45,227 bases of DNA from NCBI GenBank assembly GCA_027488755.1, contig JAIYAZ010000134.1, positions 1 through 45,227 of the forward strand, read 5' to 3'. Position 1 is the first letter of the stretch. Every line of letters begins with the position of its first letter. A program made the position numbers and the translations under genes. This DNA is from Verrucomicrobiaceae bacterium. GTDB taxonomy: Bacteria; Verrucomicrobiota; Verrucomicrobiia; Chthoniobacterales; JAATET01. Shown here piece by piece: positions 1 through 6,892 of this stretch. A model generated the notes under the pieces. That model worked only from the letters and a program-made list of their open reading frames with translations. It was not told the origin of the DNA and made no database searches.

Positions 1-1
1 C

Positions 2-277
2 CCGACCTATAAAAGTTACATTGATATTGTGGAGATTCCTCGCACAAACTCACTAGGGAATTTGATTTTATCAATTTTGGACAGAGATGATCCTCTCTAT
101 CGATTTGAACTTCATGCCCCAGATGGATATTTGTGGTCGGCGGCAACATACAATCCAAGCAGCTACAAACCTCAAAAAAGCAGAGTGATTTGGGAGTCTC
201 CTGGACGAGCTAAAACATTTTTAGATGATTCCCCGCGATTTGAGTTGGTTGGACATTTGTGGCGTGAGTTTGAATAA
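2..277 (+). CDS. Hypothetical cassette protein, 5' end outside the window
   Basis: The reading frame is open to the left edge of the window, so the start is probably outside it; an internal GTG at 29 exists, but codons 2-28 read sensibly (PTYKSYIDI). The visible C-terminal 91 residues are soluble, with no membrane segment and no motif that I recognise; aromatic and acidic residues are common (RFELHAPDGYLW, RVIWESPGR). The TAA stop at 275-277 touches the R'' box of the first attC, the usual gene-to-attC arrangement in a cassette. Codon use is AT-rich compared with the housekeeping genes further right, as expected for a captured gene. Function unknown. Confidence 0.75.
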   Translation, partial: PTYKSYIDIVEIPRTNSLGNLILSILDRDDPLYRFELHAPDGYLWSAATYNPSSYKPQKSRVIWESPGRAKTFLDDSPRFELVGHLWREFE

Positions 278-406
278 GCCGAACAAGGCGCTGCAGCTAA
301 CCCCTAGAAGCGACCGCGCCGGTTTTGTTCCGACCGACCGGCTTTTCCCTCACCCCACTCTTTAAGCTTGGTCGCCCGTTCGGGGTAGCTGAGCTTGACG
401 TTAGGC
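278..406 (+). other. attC site 1
   Basis: R'' GCCGAAC at 278-284 and R' GTTAGGC at 400-406, with exchange expected between G400 and T401. The inner arms (AAGGCGCTGCAGCTA near 285-299 and TAGCTGAGCTTGAC near 386-399) pair with one or two unpaired bases, like the extrahelical bases of folded attC sites. The centre is a GC-rich inverted repeat around CCGACCGACCGG. Confidence 0.92.
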
Positions 407-525
407 CATTTCAATCAAGACAGGGCAAGCTTGCCACTACATCAGCCCATCTTGGCCCTCCTGTCGGAGGCCAAGAGCGGCTTCTCCCCTGATGCATTCT
501 ACGGTTTATTCCTGCATCCCCGCAG

Positions 526-563
526 ATCAGAGAGCGTGTGCAGAGCCACACCCTCTCTGATCT
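526..563 (+). promoter_or_regulatory. Strong hairpin in cassette 2 leader
   Basis: AGATCAGAGAG (526-536) is the exact reverse complement of CTCTCTGATCT (553-563). After one C-C mismatch the stem continues with GTG (538-540) and CAC (549-551), leaving an 8-base loop. It lies 52 bases upstream of the cassette gene start at 616, in the otherwise empty 407-615 leader. No T-run follows, so it is not a standard terminator. It could be an operator or an RNA leader structure; its role is not known. Confidence 0.5.
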
Positions 564-615
564 ACTTTCCGCCGCCCTAACTTGTGTCCGCGGCTATTCC
601 CCCACTCTTTCCCAA

Positions 616-873
616 ATGAAGTCTAAACAAAGTTTTCCCTGGTTCCAACTTTTGTGGCGAGCCACTGTGTGGACTCCTATTGGAATTATCATTTCAGTGC
701 TTTTGATTTCTTCGGCCGGTGCCACCATTATTCTACCCATCACTGGAGCGATTTACCTTTTTTCAGGTGATTATTTCACCGGCTTCATCTTCCTTGTCTC
801 AGCTATACCCGCATTCTTCCTCGCTCGTTTCATGAAGAAGCATTTCTGGGAGGAGCCCCCATCCTTACTTTGA
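616..873 (+). CDS. Small two-helix membrane protein (cassette 2)
   Basis: An 85-residue protein starting MKSKQSFPWFQLLWRA. There are two hydrophobic segments, about residues 17-46 (TPIGIIISVLLISSAGATII onward) and 52-72 (FTGFIFLVSAIPAFFLARF), followed by a short basic tail (MKKHFWEEPP). It should be a small inner-membrane protein. The ATG at 616 is preferred over an upstream GTG at 538, which would add a 26-residue polar extension running through the hairpin at 526-563. It is the only gene of cassette 2 that I can support. Small membrane proteins of unknown function are common in integron cassettes. No homologous family is recognised. Confidence 0.7.
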   Translation: MKSKQSFPWFQLLWRATVWTPIGIIISVLLISSAGATIILPITGAIYLFSGDYFTGFIFLVSAIPAFFLARFMKKHFWEEPPSLL

Positions 874-882
874 CGCAGATTG

Positions 883-1011
883 GCCTAACAAGGCGCTGCA
901 GCTAACCCCTAGACGCGCACCGGCCGGTTTTGTTCCGACCGACCGGCTTTTCCCTCACCCCTCACTTTACGCTTGGTCGCCCGTTCGGGGTAGCTGAGCT
1001 TGACGTTAGCC
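883..1011 (+). other. attC site 2
   Basis: R'' GCCTAAC at 883-889 and R' GTTAGCC at 1005-1011; exchange between G1005 and T1006. Length is 129 bp and the sequence is nearly identical to site 1 outside the R boxes and a few central positions. R'' complements the start of its own cassette (TTAGGC at 401), not the R' that follows it. Confidence 0.93.
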
Positions 1012-1017
1012 CATTTT

Positions 1018-1593
1018 ATGAATTCCCCACAACGCTCTCTTGAGCTTGCGATCGCTCATGGCGATACAGCCGAGACCAAGATACTTATAGATAGTCATCC
1101 GGATCTATTAAATGTCCACTTCACAGAAAATATTGGATTGACCCCACTGATGTGGGCGTGCCGCAACAGGCATGTTACGATTGTGGAGCTACTTCTGGAG
1201 CGCGGCGCCTCAATCAATGAAATTAATTTTAAAGATATTAGTGGCGATGGCGGAAACTCTGCTTTGTGGTTTACTGCTCAAGGTATTTTCCCTGGAACGG
1301 TTTCTATTGCGCGGCTTCTCACTCAGGCGGGCGCAACGATTGATCAAACTGGTGAGCATGGAACCACTGCCTTTTACATGGCAGTAACTTGGGTCCACAT
1401 TGAACTTGTTCAGTATCTACTTTCCTGTGGCGCGAATCCGTCCATAAGGAACGACCGCGGATTGACGGCGTTAGACTCAGTTCAAAAAGACTTTTTATGG
1501 TGTGAGTCCCAAGAGAAGCATACCGATACCACGAAGAGATTGATGCTGCGCGCTCCGAGAATGATCGCATATCTTAAGTCCATACAGGGCTAA
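1018..1593 (+). CDS. Ankyrin-repeat protein (cassette 3)
   Basis: A 191-residue protein with about four ankyrin repeats. Typical repeat cores are IGLTPLMWACRNRHVTIVEL with LLERGASIN, and TTAFYMAVTWVHIELVQYL with LSCGANPSIRNDRGLTALD. Ankyrin repeats form protein-binding stacks; no catalytic domain, signal peptide or membrane segment is seen, so a cytosolic adaptor, inhibitor or immunity-type role is possible but unproven. The ATG at 1018 is only 12 bases after the recombination point; an upstream TTG at 1000 lies inside the preceding attC and is less likely. The TAA stop (1591-1593) lies inside R'' of the next attC, so gene and attC overlap by six bases. Confidence 0.88.
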   Translation: MNSPQRSLELAIAHGDTAETKILIDSHPDLLNVHFTENIGLTPLMWACRNRHVTIVELLLERGASINEINFKDISGDGGNSALWFTAQGIFPGTVSIARLLTQAGATIDQTGEHGTTAFYMAVTWVHIELVQYLLSCGANPSIRNDRGLTALDSVQKDFLWCESQEKHTDTTKRLMLRAPRMIAYLKSIQG

Positions 1594-1716
1594 CAAGGCG
1601 CTGCAGCTAACCCCTAGACGCGCACCGGCCGGTTTTGCTCCGACCGACCGGCCTTTCCCTCACACCTCTCTTTACGCTTGGTCGCCCGTTCAGGGTAGCT
1701 GAGCTTGACGTTCGGC
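1588..1716 (+). other. attC site 3
   Basis: R'' GGCTAAC at 1588-1594 and R' GTTCGGC at 1710-1716; exchange between G1710 and T1711. The site is 129 bp and differs from site 2 at only a few positions. Its R'' complements the start of its own cassette (TTAGCC at 1006). Confidence 0.93.
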
Positions 1717-1728
1717 TATATTGAAATC

Positions 1729-2232
1729 ATGAAACTCTTATCCACACTCTTTCTTCTTGGCACAACGCCCCTTCTTTTTGCAGTGGAGCCCATTCCGAAT
1801 CGCCTCATCGATTACCCAGGCTTCCAAAACATCGTGCTGACTTCGGCTGCTGAGCGTGAATCTCATCGATTAACCGAGCAACAGTTCATTGATGCACTTT
1901 CAGAGGATGGCATTGTTCTTCTTGACGCAAGAAGCCCAGGTAAATTTGCCTTGAGACACATTAAAGGTGCACTGAATCTCCCTTTCACTGATTTCACCGC
2001 CGAGACCCTATCTAGAGTCATTCCGTCAAAATCCACTAAGGTTTTGATTTACTGTAACAATAATTTCGAAGGCAGCCCAATCGCATTTGCATCCAAGTCA
2101 CCAGCCGCATCACTCAATCTTGCTACATACACCTCTTTAAAAGCTTACGGATATACGAACATCTTTGAGCTTGGCCCACTACTTGATGTTAGCAAGACAC
2201 AGATTCCGTTCGCTGGTAGCGAGGTGCAGTAA
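1729..2232 (+). CDS. Secreted rhodanese-domain protein (cassette 4)
   Basis: A 167-residue protein with an N-terminal signal peptide (MKLLSTLFLLGTTPLLFA, cleavage near residue 18). A single rhodanese-like domain follows at about residues 48-155: IVLLDARSPGKFALRHIKGA is the classic strand-aspartate-helix segment, and LIYCNNNFEG carries the candidate catalytic Cys109 at the start of the active-site loop. Rhodaneses carry sulfane sulfur or act in thiol chemistry; the exact substrate cannot be told. The export signal points to the periplasm. The ATG at 1729 is chosen because it starts the signal peptide; a TTG at 1705 lies inside attC site 3. The stop is one base before R'' of the next attC. Confidence 0.87.
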   Translation: MKLLSTLFLLGTTPLLFAVEPIPNRLIDYPGFQNIVLTSAAERESHRLTEQQFIDALSEDGIVLLDARSPGKFALRHIKGALNLPFTDFTAETLSRVIPSKSTKVLIYCNNNFEGSPIAFASKSPAASLNLATYTSLKAYGYTNIFELGPLLDVSKTQIPFAGSEVQ

Positions 2233-2233
2233 A

Positions 2234-2363
2234 GCCGAACAAGGCGCTGCAGCTAACCCCTAGACGCGCACGGGCCGGTTTTGCTTCGACCGACCGGCTT
2301 TTTCCTTTCGGCCTGAACTTACGCTTGATCGCCGGTTTGGGGAGGCAGAGATTGACGTTCGCT
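2234..2363 (+). other. attC site 4, terminal and partly decayed
   Basis: R'' GCCGAAC at 2234-2240 complements the start of its own cassette (TTCGGC at 1711), and R' GTTCGCT is at 2357-2363. The 5' half is almost identical to the other three sites. The 3' half has diverged: the L' arm reads GGAGGCAGAGATTGAC instead of GGTAGCTGAGCTTGAC, and the preceding stretch is also altered, so the two arms pair less well. It is the last site in the array. Poor folding would make it a weak recombination site. Confidence 0.88.
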
Positions 2364-2364
2364 A

Positions 2365-2874
2365 ATGGTGACTAAGTTGCAGGATCCCGATGATTTCCGT
2401 ATCTGGCTGAAGGAGTTTTTTGTGCCGGCCGCAGGGAAAGCGGGCTGCCCTTGCCGGTTTCCGAGATTTCGATTTCTGGCTGGTTTCTTCCATCGTGACT
2501 TCGACGCGGGGCCAGTTGGCTGTATCGAAACCGAGCTTATCGTCGATACCTTATTTCGAAGGGAGTTCACGCCTTATACTTCCCGCACGAGCGATGAACG
2601 GGGCCGGATCACATCCCTGTGCTCGATCTGCCATACGGAATGGATCGAGGATTACGAGGATTACAGCATTTCGTTTTATCGATCATTTGTGAGGCCACGA
2701 TCCACTGAGTTTGAGGACGTTGGAGCCGTGGTCGTATTTCCATTTCCGTTGGTATTTGGCTTTTATGCTTTTCAGCAGGAAGACAAAGACAGGTTGTCGG
2801 ATCGATTTCCGATTACGGATTTCGCGACGTTTGAACGCTATCTTTTGGAACCACGCGCGACGGGCAGCGCCTAG
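2365..2874 (+). CDS. Hypothetical protein directly behind the last attC
   Basis: A 169-residue soluble protein starting MVTKLQDPDDFRIWLKEFF. The ATG lies two bases after the R' box of attC site 4, the spacing seen for a cassette gene, but no attC follows its stop at 2874 and no sequence complementary to its first bases (TTCGCT) is found downstream. It is therefore either an old last cassette that has lost its attC or the first resident gene beyond the array. Four cysteines sit in two pairs (CPC near residue 28, CSIC near 94), which could bind a metal, but no family is recognised. Composition is intermediate between the array and the high-GC genes. Confidence 0.72.
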   Translation: MVTKLQDPDDFRIWLKEFFVPAAGKAGCPCRFPRFRFLAGFFHRDFDAGPVGCIETELIVDTLFRREFTPYTSRTSDERGRITSLCSICHTEWIEDYEDYSISFYRSFVRPRSTEFEDVGAVVVFPFPLVFGFYAFQQEDKDRLSDRFPITDFATFERYLLEPRATGSA

Positions 2875-2964
2875 GTTTTGGGGCTGGGTTTGGCGGGCGG
2901 ATTTTTGACGGTTTGCAATTTTTTTGGCTCGCTGGTTTGGGGTTGGTGAGTTTGAGGTGGGCGG

Positions 2965-3510
2965 ATGAGGGTGATCGCTGGGCTGGTTGCGGGGGTTTTT
3001 CTTTTGGGGTGCCGCCCGCAGGGCCAGGATTTCAAGGCCTGGAGTTCGCCGCGCGCGGAGTCTTTGCGGGAGGCGATGGCGGAGGATCCGCGGGATGCAA
3101 AGGCGTTTTACTGGCGGGGGTATGCGGCGTCGCACATCAACGATGTGGCGACGGTGCGTGAGAGTTATCGGCGGGCGATTCAGCTCGATCCGAAGAATGA
3201 GTGGTATCAGATCAGTTACGGGTGGGCGTTGTTTAACGCAGGGGCGTTCGCGGAGGCACGGGATCAGTGGTTGCGAGCGGAGGCGTTTTGCCGGGGGGAG
3301 CACCCGCAGAATGAGATTACCGTGGCGCTGGGGTTTTATGGCGTTGGGGATTTTGCGAAGGCGGCGGAGCGGTATGATCGGCAGGTGAAGCGGGATCGGG
3401 CGTTTGCGACGTTTGCGGGCCTGGAGGAGGCGACGGCCCATTGGACGTGGCGGGAGAAGGTGGCGGTTTATGATTTGTTCGATATCTGGCGCTACAGCTA
3501 CCGGAGGTGA
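2965..3510 (+). CDS. TPR-containing lipoprotein
   Basis: A 181-residue protein with a lipoprotein signal peptide ending in the lipobox LLGC (Cys16), so it should be lipid-anchored to the envelope. The mature part carries tetratricopeptide-type helix pairs: AKAFYWRGYAASHINDVATV, then RESYRRAIQLDPKNEWYQIS and a third pair around EITVALGFYGVGDFAKAAER. TPR repeats act as protein-protein scaffolds. It is the first clearly high-GC chromosomal gene right of the integron, ends before a bidirectional terminator at 3586-3617, and appears monocistronic. No specific partner can be named; the neighbouring genes are all envelope genes. Confidence 0.82.
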   Translation: MRVIAGLVAGVFLLGCRPQGQDFKAWSSPRAESLREAMAEDPRDAKAFYWRGYAASHINDVATVRESYRRAIQLDPKNEWYQISYGWALFNAGAFAEARDQWLRAEAFCRGEHPQNEITVALGFYGVGDFAKAAERYDRQVKRDRAFATFAGLEEATAHWTWREKVAVYDLFDIWRYSYRR

Positions 3511-3585
3511 GGTGGCGGTGCCCGGCCTGGTTGGCGGAGGGAGGTGAGTTTGGCCGGATTGGCGCGGAGGCGGCGGTGGAAAATG

Positions 3586-3617
3586 AAAAAGCCCGGGAGG
3601 TTTCCCGGGCTTTTTTT
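3586..3617. terminator. Bidirectional intrinsic terminator
   Basis: AAAAAGCCCGGGA (3586-3598) pairs with TCCCGGGCTTTTT (3603-3615), giving a 13-bp stem with a 4-base loop and flanked by an A-run on the left and a T-run on the right. It can stop transcription from both sides of the convergent pair 2965-3510 (+) and 3649-4467 (-). Confidence 0.92.
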
Positions 3618-3648
3618 GTGGGCGGATGGCGGGGGCGGGGCGGGCCGG

Positions 3649-4467
3649 CTAGGGGGCGGGGGCCGTTAGGGGGTTGGAGAGGTTGACGGAGTTCATGACG
3701 ACGAAGAGGAGTTGTTCGAGGACTTCGGGGGTGGTGCGGTAGATGTCCTGCGTGCCGGCGGGGGGGAGCCAGGTGGCGGGGGGGAGGCTGGGGGCGAAGG
3801 TGAGTTCTTCGATGCCGACGGTGGCGGTGAAGTCGCGGCGGGTGACTTTGATTTGGCGGGGGAGGTAGCCGGCGGCGACCCACATGGTGGCGCGGAAGTC
3901 TTCGGCTTTGGTGGCGGTGGCGAGTTCGGGCATGAGGCTGCCGCTGATGACGCGGGTGGGTTCGCCGTTGATGTCTTCGTAGGTTTTGCCTTCGTCGAGG
4001 ACGAAGAGGGCGGGGAGGAAGATGGCCTGCTGGGCGGTGATGGGGAGGAAGAGGGGGGTGTTGGTGGATTTGCGGGGTTTGGGGAGCTTGCCGGCGAATT
4101 GTTTGAGGAGGTATTCGACCTTTTCGCCGGGGGTGGCCCAGACTTCGTTGCCGTTGCGGCAGACGGTGATTTGTTCGCCGAGGACGGGGGCCTGGAGTTT
4201 GAGTTTGTCGGGGAACTGGACGGCGGCTTCGAGGGTGGCGCCGCGGAATTGCGCGGGGAGGCGGCCGGTGACGTCGCGCATGATGAGGCGGAGGGAGGCG
4301 GCGCGGTCGCCTTGTTTGCCGCCGACGAGGAGGACGCTGAAGAAGGGTTTGAAGACTTTGAAGATGATGTCGAAGCGGTTGTCGGCGGGGGCTTCGGCGG
4401 CGCGTAGGGGGGTGCCCGCGAGGGGGACGATGAAGAGGAGGGCGGTGGCCAGGAGCGGGCGGGTCAT
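3649..4467 (-). CDS. Putative periplasmic LolA-like protein
   Basis: A 272-residue protein with a signal peptide (MTRPLLATALLFIVPLAGTPLRAA). The middle part resembles the half-barrel of LolA/LolB-type lipid or lipoprotein carriers: FRGATLEAAVQFPDKLKLQA, then EQITVCRNGNEVWATPGEK, then SGSLMPELATATKAEDFRAT and AGYLPRQIKVTRRDF. The match is by pattern of short beta-strands and typical turns, not by a catalytic motif, so the assignment is tentative. The ATG at 4467 is chosen over a TTG 12 bases upstream. It is transcribed divergently from the ExbB-like operon starting at 4567 and would act in the periplasm. It is longer than E. coli LolA by about 70 residues. Confidence 0.65.
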   Translation of the reverse strand: MTRPLLATALLFIVPLAGTPLRAAEAPADNRFDIIFKVFKPFFSVLLVGGKQGDRAASLRLIMRDVTGRLPAQFRGATLEAAVQFPDKLKLQAPVLGEQITVCRNGNEVWATPGEKVEYLLKQFAGKLPKPRKSTNTPLFLPITAQQAIFLPALFVLDEGKTYEDINGEPTRVISGSLMPELATATKAEDFRATMWVAAGYLPRQIKVTRRDFTATVGIEELTFAPSLPPATWLPPAGTQDIYRTTPEVLEQLLFVVMNSVNLSNPLTAPAP

Positions 4468-4566
4468 GGGGGAGAGCAATACGCGGGGGCGGGCGGTAAT
4501 GCAAAATCGAACGCGGGGGATGTTTTGCGGTTGCGCGGGGGACGGGGTTGCCCGTTTGATGCGGGC

Positions 4567-5331
4567 ATGTTGCCTTGGTTACCGCTGTTTGCGCAGGATG
4601 GCACGGGCCTCTACTACGCGTTTGTCAATTCGACGGCGGAGGGGAAGGCGACGCTGCTGGCGTTGTTTGTGGCGTCGATTTTCAGCTGGTCGGTGATGGT
4701 GACGAAGTTCCGGGTGCTGCGGTTTGCGCGGCGGCAGTCGGACCGGTTTTCGGCGTTGTTCCGGCGGGACCGGGAGCCGTTGCGGTTGTTTGAGACGGGG
4801 GTGCGGTTTGAGGGGTCGCCGTTGTTCCGGATTTACGATGCGGGGATTACGGAGCTGTGTTTCCAGATGCTGGGTTCGACGGAGCTGGATGAGACGTTTT
4901 CGGCGCGACTGGAGGCGTCGCCGAAGATCACGCCGGCGCAGATGCGTTCGGTGACGGCGGCGATGGAGCGGGCGGTGGGGGAGAGTGCGCTGGGGATGGA
5001 GAGCCAGATGAATGTGTTGACGATGGCGGTGAGCGGGGCGCCGTTCATTGGTTTGCTGGGGACGGTGTGGGGGGTGATGGATGCGTTTGGCGGGATTGCG
5101 GCGTCGGGGAGCGCGAATCTGGCGGCGATGGCGCCGGGGGTGTCGGGGGCGTTGATCACGACGGTGGTGGGTCTGCTGGTGGCGATCCCGGCGATGTTTG
5201 GCTACAATTTTTTGGTGACGAGCATTCGGTCGATGATCGTGGAGTGCGACAATTTTGCGGCGGAGCTGGCGAGCGAGATTGAGCATCGCTACGTGGAGCA
5301 TCACCCGGAGAGCGTTTCGCGGAGGAGGTAA
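4567..5331 (+). CDS. MotA/TolQ/ExbB-family proton channel subunit
   Basis: A 254-residue inner-membrane protein. The first hydrophobic segment is ATLLALFVASIFSWSVMVTKF (about residues 25-45), followed by a long cytoplasmic region and two C-terminal membrane helices, NVLTMAVSGAPFIGLLGTVW and GVSGALITTVVGLLVAIPAM. The segments GAPFIGLLGTVWGVMDAF and ALITTVVGLLVAIPAMFGYNF are the conserved core of TolQ/ExbB, which forms the proton-conducting pentamer with TolR/ExbD and energises TolA or TonB. The ATG at 4567 is used because upstream codons give an Arg/Gly-rich non-conserved tail. It is the first gene of a three-gene operon (six bases before the next start). TolQ and ExbB cannot be separated by eye. 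Confidence 0.93.
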   Translation: MLPWLPLFAQDGTGLYYAFVNSTAEGKATLLALFVASIFSWSVMVTKFRVLRFARRQSDRFSALFRRDREPLRLFETGVRFEGSPLFRIYDAGITELCFQMLGSTELDETFSARLEASPKITPAQMRSVTAAMERAVGESALGMESQMNVLTMAVSGAPFIGLLGTVWGVMDAFGGIAASGSANLAAMAPGVSGALITTVVGLLVAIPAMFGYNFLVTSIRSMIVECDNFAAELASEIEHRYVEHHPESVSRRR

Positions 5332-5337
5332 CTGACG

Positions 5338-5769
5338 ATGCGCCGTTATTCCGATCGCACGAGTTTGCACGCGCTGGCGGAGCTGAACGTGACGCCGCTG
5401 CTGGATCTGGCGTTTGTGCTGTTGATTATTTTCATGATCACGACGCCCTTGATCGAGAACAGCATGGACCTGGTGGTGCCGACGAGCTCGACGGCGAAGA
5501 ATGAGGTGAAGCCGGGGGAGGTGCAGATTGTGTCGATCGACCGGAATGGGGCGCTGGAGTTGAACGAGGTGGCGACGACGGCGGAGGCGCTGGAGGGGCA
5601 GCTGGCGGAGTTGAAGCGGACGAAGCCGGAGGTGGCGGTGGCGGTGCGGCCGCACAATGAGCTGCCGGTGCAGCGGCTGATTGCGGTGATGGATATTTTG
5701 AAACGGGTGGGCATCGCGAAGGTGGGGATTATGACGCGCCCGCCGGAGGATGCCCGGGCGGTGCGCTGA
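5338..5769 (+). CDS. ExbD/TolR-family biopolymer transport protein
   Basis: A 143-residue protein with one N-terminal membrane anchor, [20 protein letters not shown]. The aspartate in [11 protein letters not shown] is the conserved proton-translocating residue of the family. The C-terminal half ([20 protein letters not shown] onward, [20 protein letters not shown]) is the usual periplasmic dimer domain. It partners the channel subunit encoded just upstream. Its stop overlaps the next start by one base (TGATG at 5767-5771), so the third gene is translationally coupled. Confidence 0.94.
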   Translation: MRRYSDRTSLHALAELNVTPLLDLAFVLLIIFMITTPLIENSMDLVVPTSSTAKNEVKPGEVQIVSIDRNGALELNEVATTAEALEGQLAELKRTKPEVAVAVRPHNELPVQRLIAVMDILKRVGIAKVGIMTRPPEDARAVR

Positions 5770-6836
5770 TGGTCGCCAATCGCCACGCGCGGCGGGATCC
5801 GGAGGAGGCGATCCAGCGCCGGCAGTTTCGCGGGACGCTGGTGTGGGTCGCGGCGCTGCATGCGGTGGCGGTGGGGGCGTTGATTTTTTTCGCGGCGCGG
5901 GCGCCGAAGGCGGTGCCGATGGGCGACGTGGTGTGGATGGAGGCGGGGGCGTTTACCGACGCGCTGCGGGCGGCCCCGACGCCGGAGGACGAGACGGAGG
6001 AGCCAGAGAGCACGCCGGAGCCGACGCCGGTGGAGACGCCGGAGCCGACGCCTCCTCCCACGCCGGAGCCGACGCCGGAGAGCACGCCGGAACCGACGCC
6101 GCCCCCCACCCCGGAGGCGACGCCGGAGAAGGATGCGCTGAACGAGGCGACGCCGACGCCGACGCCGAAACCGACGCCCTCCCCCACCCCGAAGCCGACG
6201 CCCAAACCGACGCCGAAACCCACTCCCAAGCCGACGCCGAAACCGACGCCGAAGCCAACCCCCAAACCCACGCCGAAGGCGACCCCGAAGCCGACGCCGA
6301 AAGCGTCGCCCAAGCCGAAGCCGAAGGCGTCCCCGACGGCTTCACCGAAACCGAAGCCGAAGGCGTCGGCCACGCCCAAGCCGAAACCGAAGGCGACGCC
6401 GAAGGACTCGGGGGAGGACGAGGAGTCGGCCAAGGAGGAGGAGGGCCCGAAGAACACGAGCCCGAAGAAGGGCGCGCAGACGAAGGATGGCGCGGGCAAG
6501 GCGGGCGCGGGCACGGGCGCGAAATCGGGCGGCGGGGGCGACAGCGATTTCGGCTGGTATCACGAGATGATCCACGACGCGCTTTACAGTCAGTGGGATC
6601 AACCGACTTCGCTTTACAGCGAGGGGCGGACGTTTGTGTGCGTGCTGCAGATTCGGATCGCGGCGGACGGCACGGTGTCGGACGCGGAGATCAAAAAATC
6701 GAGCGGGAATCCGGTGATGGACGAGAGCGTGCTGGCGGCGGCGAAGCGGACGACGCGGATCGCGCCGTTGCCCGATGGACTGGCGAAGGGCGAGGGTTAC
6801 ACGATCAATATCGCGTTTGAGCTGGATCAGCGCTGA
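5769..6836 (+). CDS. TonB/TolA-like energy transducer with long Pro-Thr linker
   Basis: A 355-residue protein: an N-terminal membrane anchor ([20 protein letters not shown], about residues 24-43), a low-complexity linker of about 140 residues built from PEPTP and then KPTP units (6003-6400), a charged and Gly-rich stretch, and a C-terminal TonB/TolA domain from about residue 260 ([20 protein letters not shown], then [20 protein letters not shown]). The W-QP and [11 protein letters not shown] signatures are typical of the TonB/TolA C-domain. It should span the periplasm and pass force from the ExbB/ExbD-like motor to an outer-membrane partner. The linker is Pro-Thr rather than helical, closer to TonB than to E. 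coli TolA. Overlap with the upstream gene shows coupling. Confidence 0.9.
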   Translation: MVANRHARRDPEEAIQRRQFRGTLVWVAALHAVAVGALIFFAARAPKAVPMGDVVWMEAGAFTDALRAAPTPEDETEEPESTPEPTPVETPEPTPPPTPEPTPESTPEPTPPPTPEATPEKDALNEATPTPTPKPTPSPTPKPTPKPTPKPTPKPTPKPTPKPTPKPTPKATPKPTPKASPKPKPKASPTASPKPKPKASATPKPKPKATPKDSGEDEESAKEEEGPKNTSPKKGAQTKDGAGKAGAGTGAKSGGGGDSDFGWYHEMIHDALYSQWDQPTSLYSEGRTFVCVLQIRIAADGTVSDAEIKKSSGNPVMDESVLAAAKRTTRIAPLPDGLAKGEGYTINIAFELDQR

Positions 6837-6841
6837 GGCGC

Positions 6842-6874
6842 GGGGAGGCCTCCCCTGCTTCGGAGGACCCCTCC
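6842..6874 (+). terminator. Possible terminator: two adjacent GC hairpins
   Basis: A perfect 14-base palindrome GGGGAGGCCTCCCC (6842-6855) begins five bases after the tonB-like stop and is followed by GGAGG (6862-6866) with CCTCC (6870-6874). No T-run follows, so termination is uncertain. The two elements could also pair with each other. Confidence 0.4.
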
Positions 6875-6892
6875 CCCCGGTTCGATATGCCG

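Larger units (their letters stand above)
1..2363 (+). mobile_element. Integron gene-cassette array (distal end), four attC sites
   Basis: Four 129-130 bp elements recur at 278-406, 883-1011, 1588-1716 and 2234-2363, each directly after a plus-strand gene. Each begins with a seven-base R'' box (GCCGAAC, GCCTAAC, GGCTAAC, GCCGAAC) and ends with an R' box of form GTTRGSY or GTTCGSY. The first bases of every complete cassette (TTAGGC at 401, TTAGCC at 1006, TTCGGC at 1711) are complementary to the R'' box of the attC at that same cassette's end. This is expected if each cassette had been a closed circle. Cassettes are 401-1005, 1006-1710 and 1711-2357; the first is cut by the left edge. The strong similarity of the sites is typical of sedentary chromosomal integrons. 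The tyrosine integrase IntI and attI are not in the window and should lie to the left. The array is visibly AT-richer than the rest of the window. Confidence 0.93.

Noticed and set aside
395-580. Small plus-strand frame of 61 codons in cassette 2
   Set aside because: It starts inside attC site 1, has no conserved features and runs through the hairpin; the membrane protein at 616 is the better cassette gene.
278-2363. CRISPR or insertion-sequence ends as explanation for the four 129-bp repeats
   Set aside because: Each repeat follows a gene, has R'' and R' boxes and internal dyad symmetry, and shows the cassette-specific complementarity of attC sites; no transposase is present.
2319-2570. Minus-strand frame of 83 codons across attC site 4
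   Set aside because: It overlaps the attC and the plus-strand gene at 2365, and shows no family features.
5729-6514. Minus-strand frame encoding GVGFGVG-type repeats
   Set aside because: It is the reverse complement of the PEPTP/KPTP linker of the TonB-like gene; the repeat there explains it fully.
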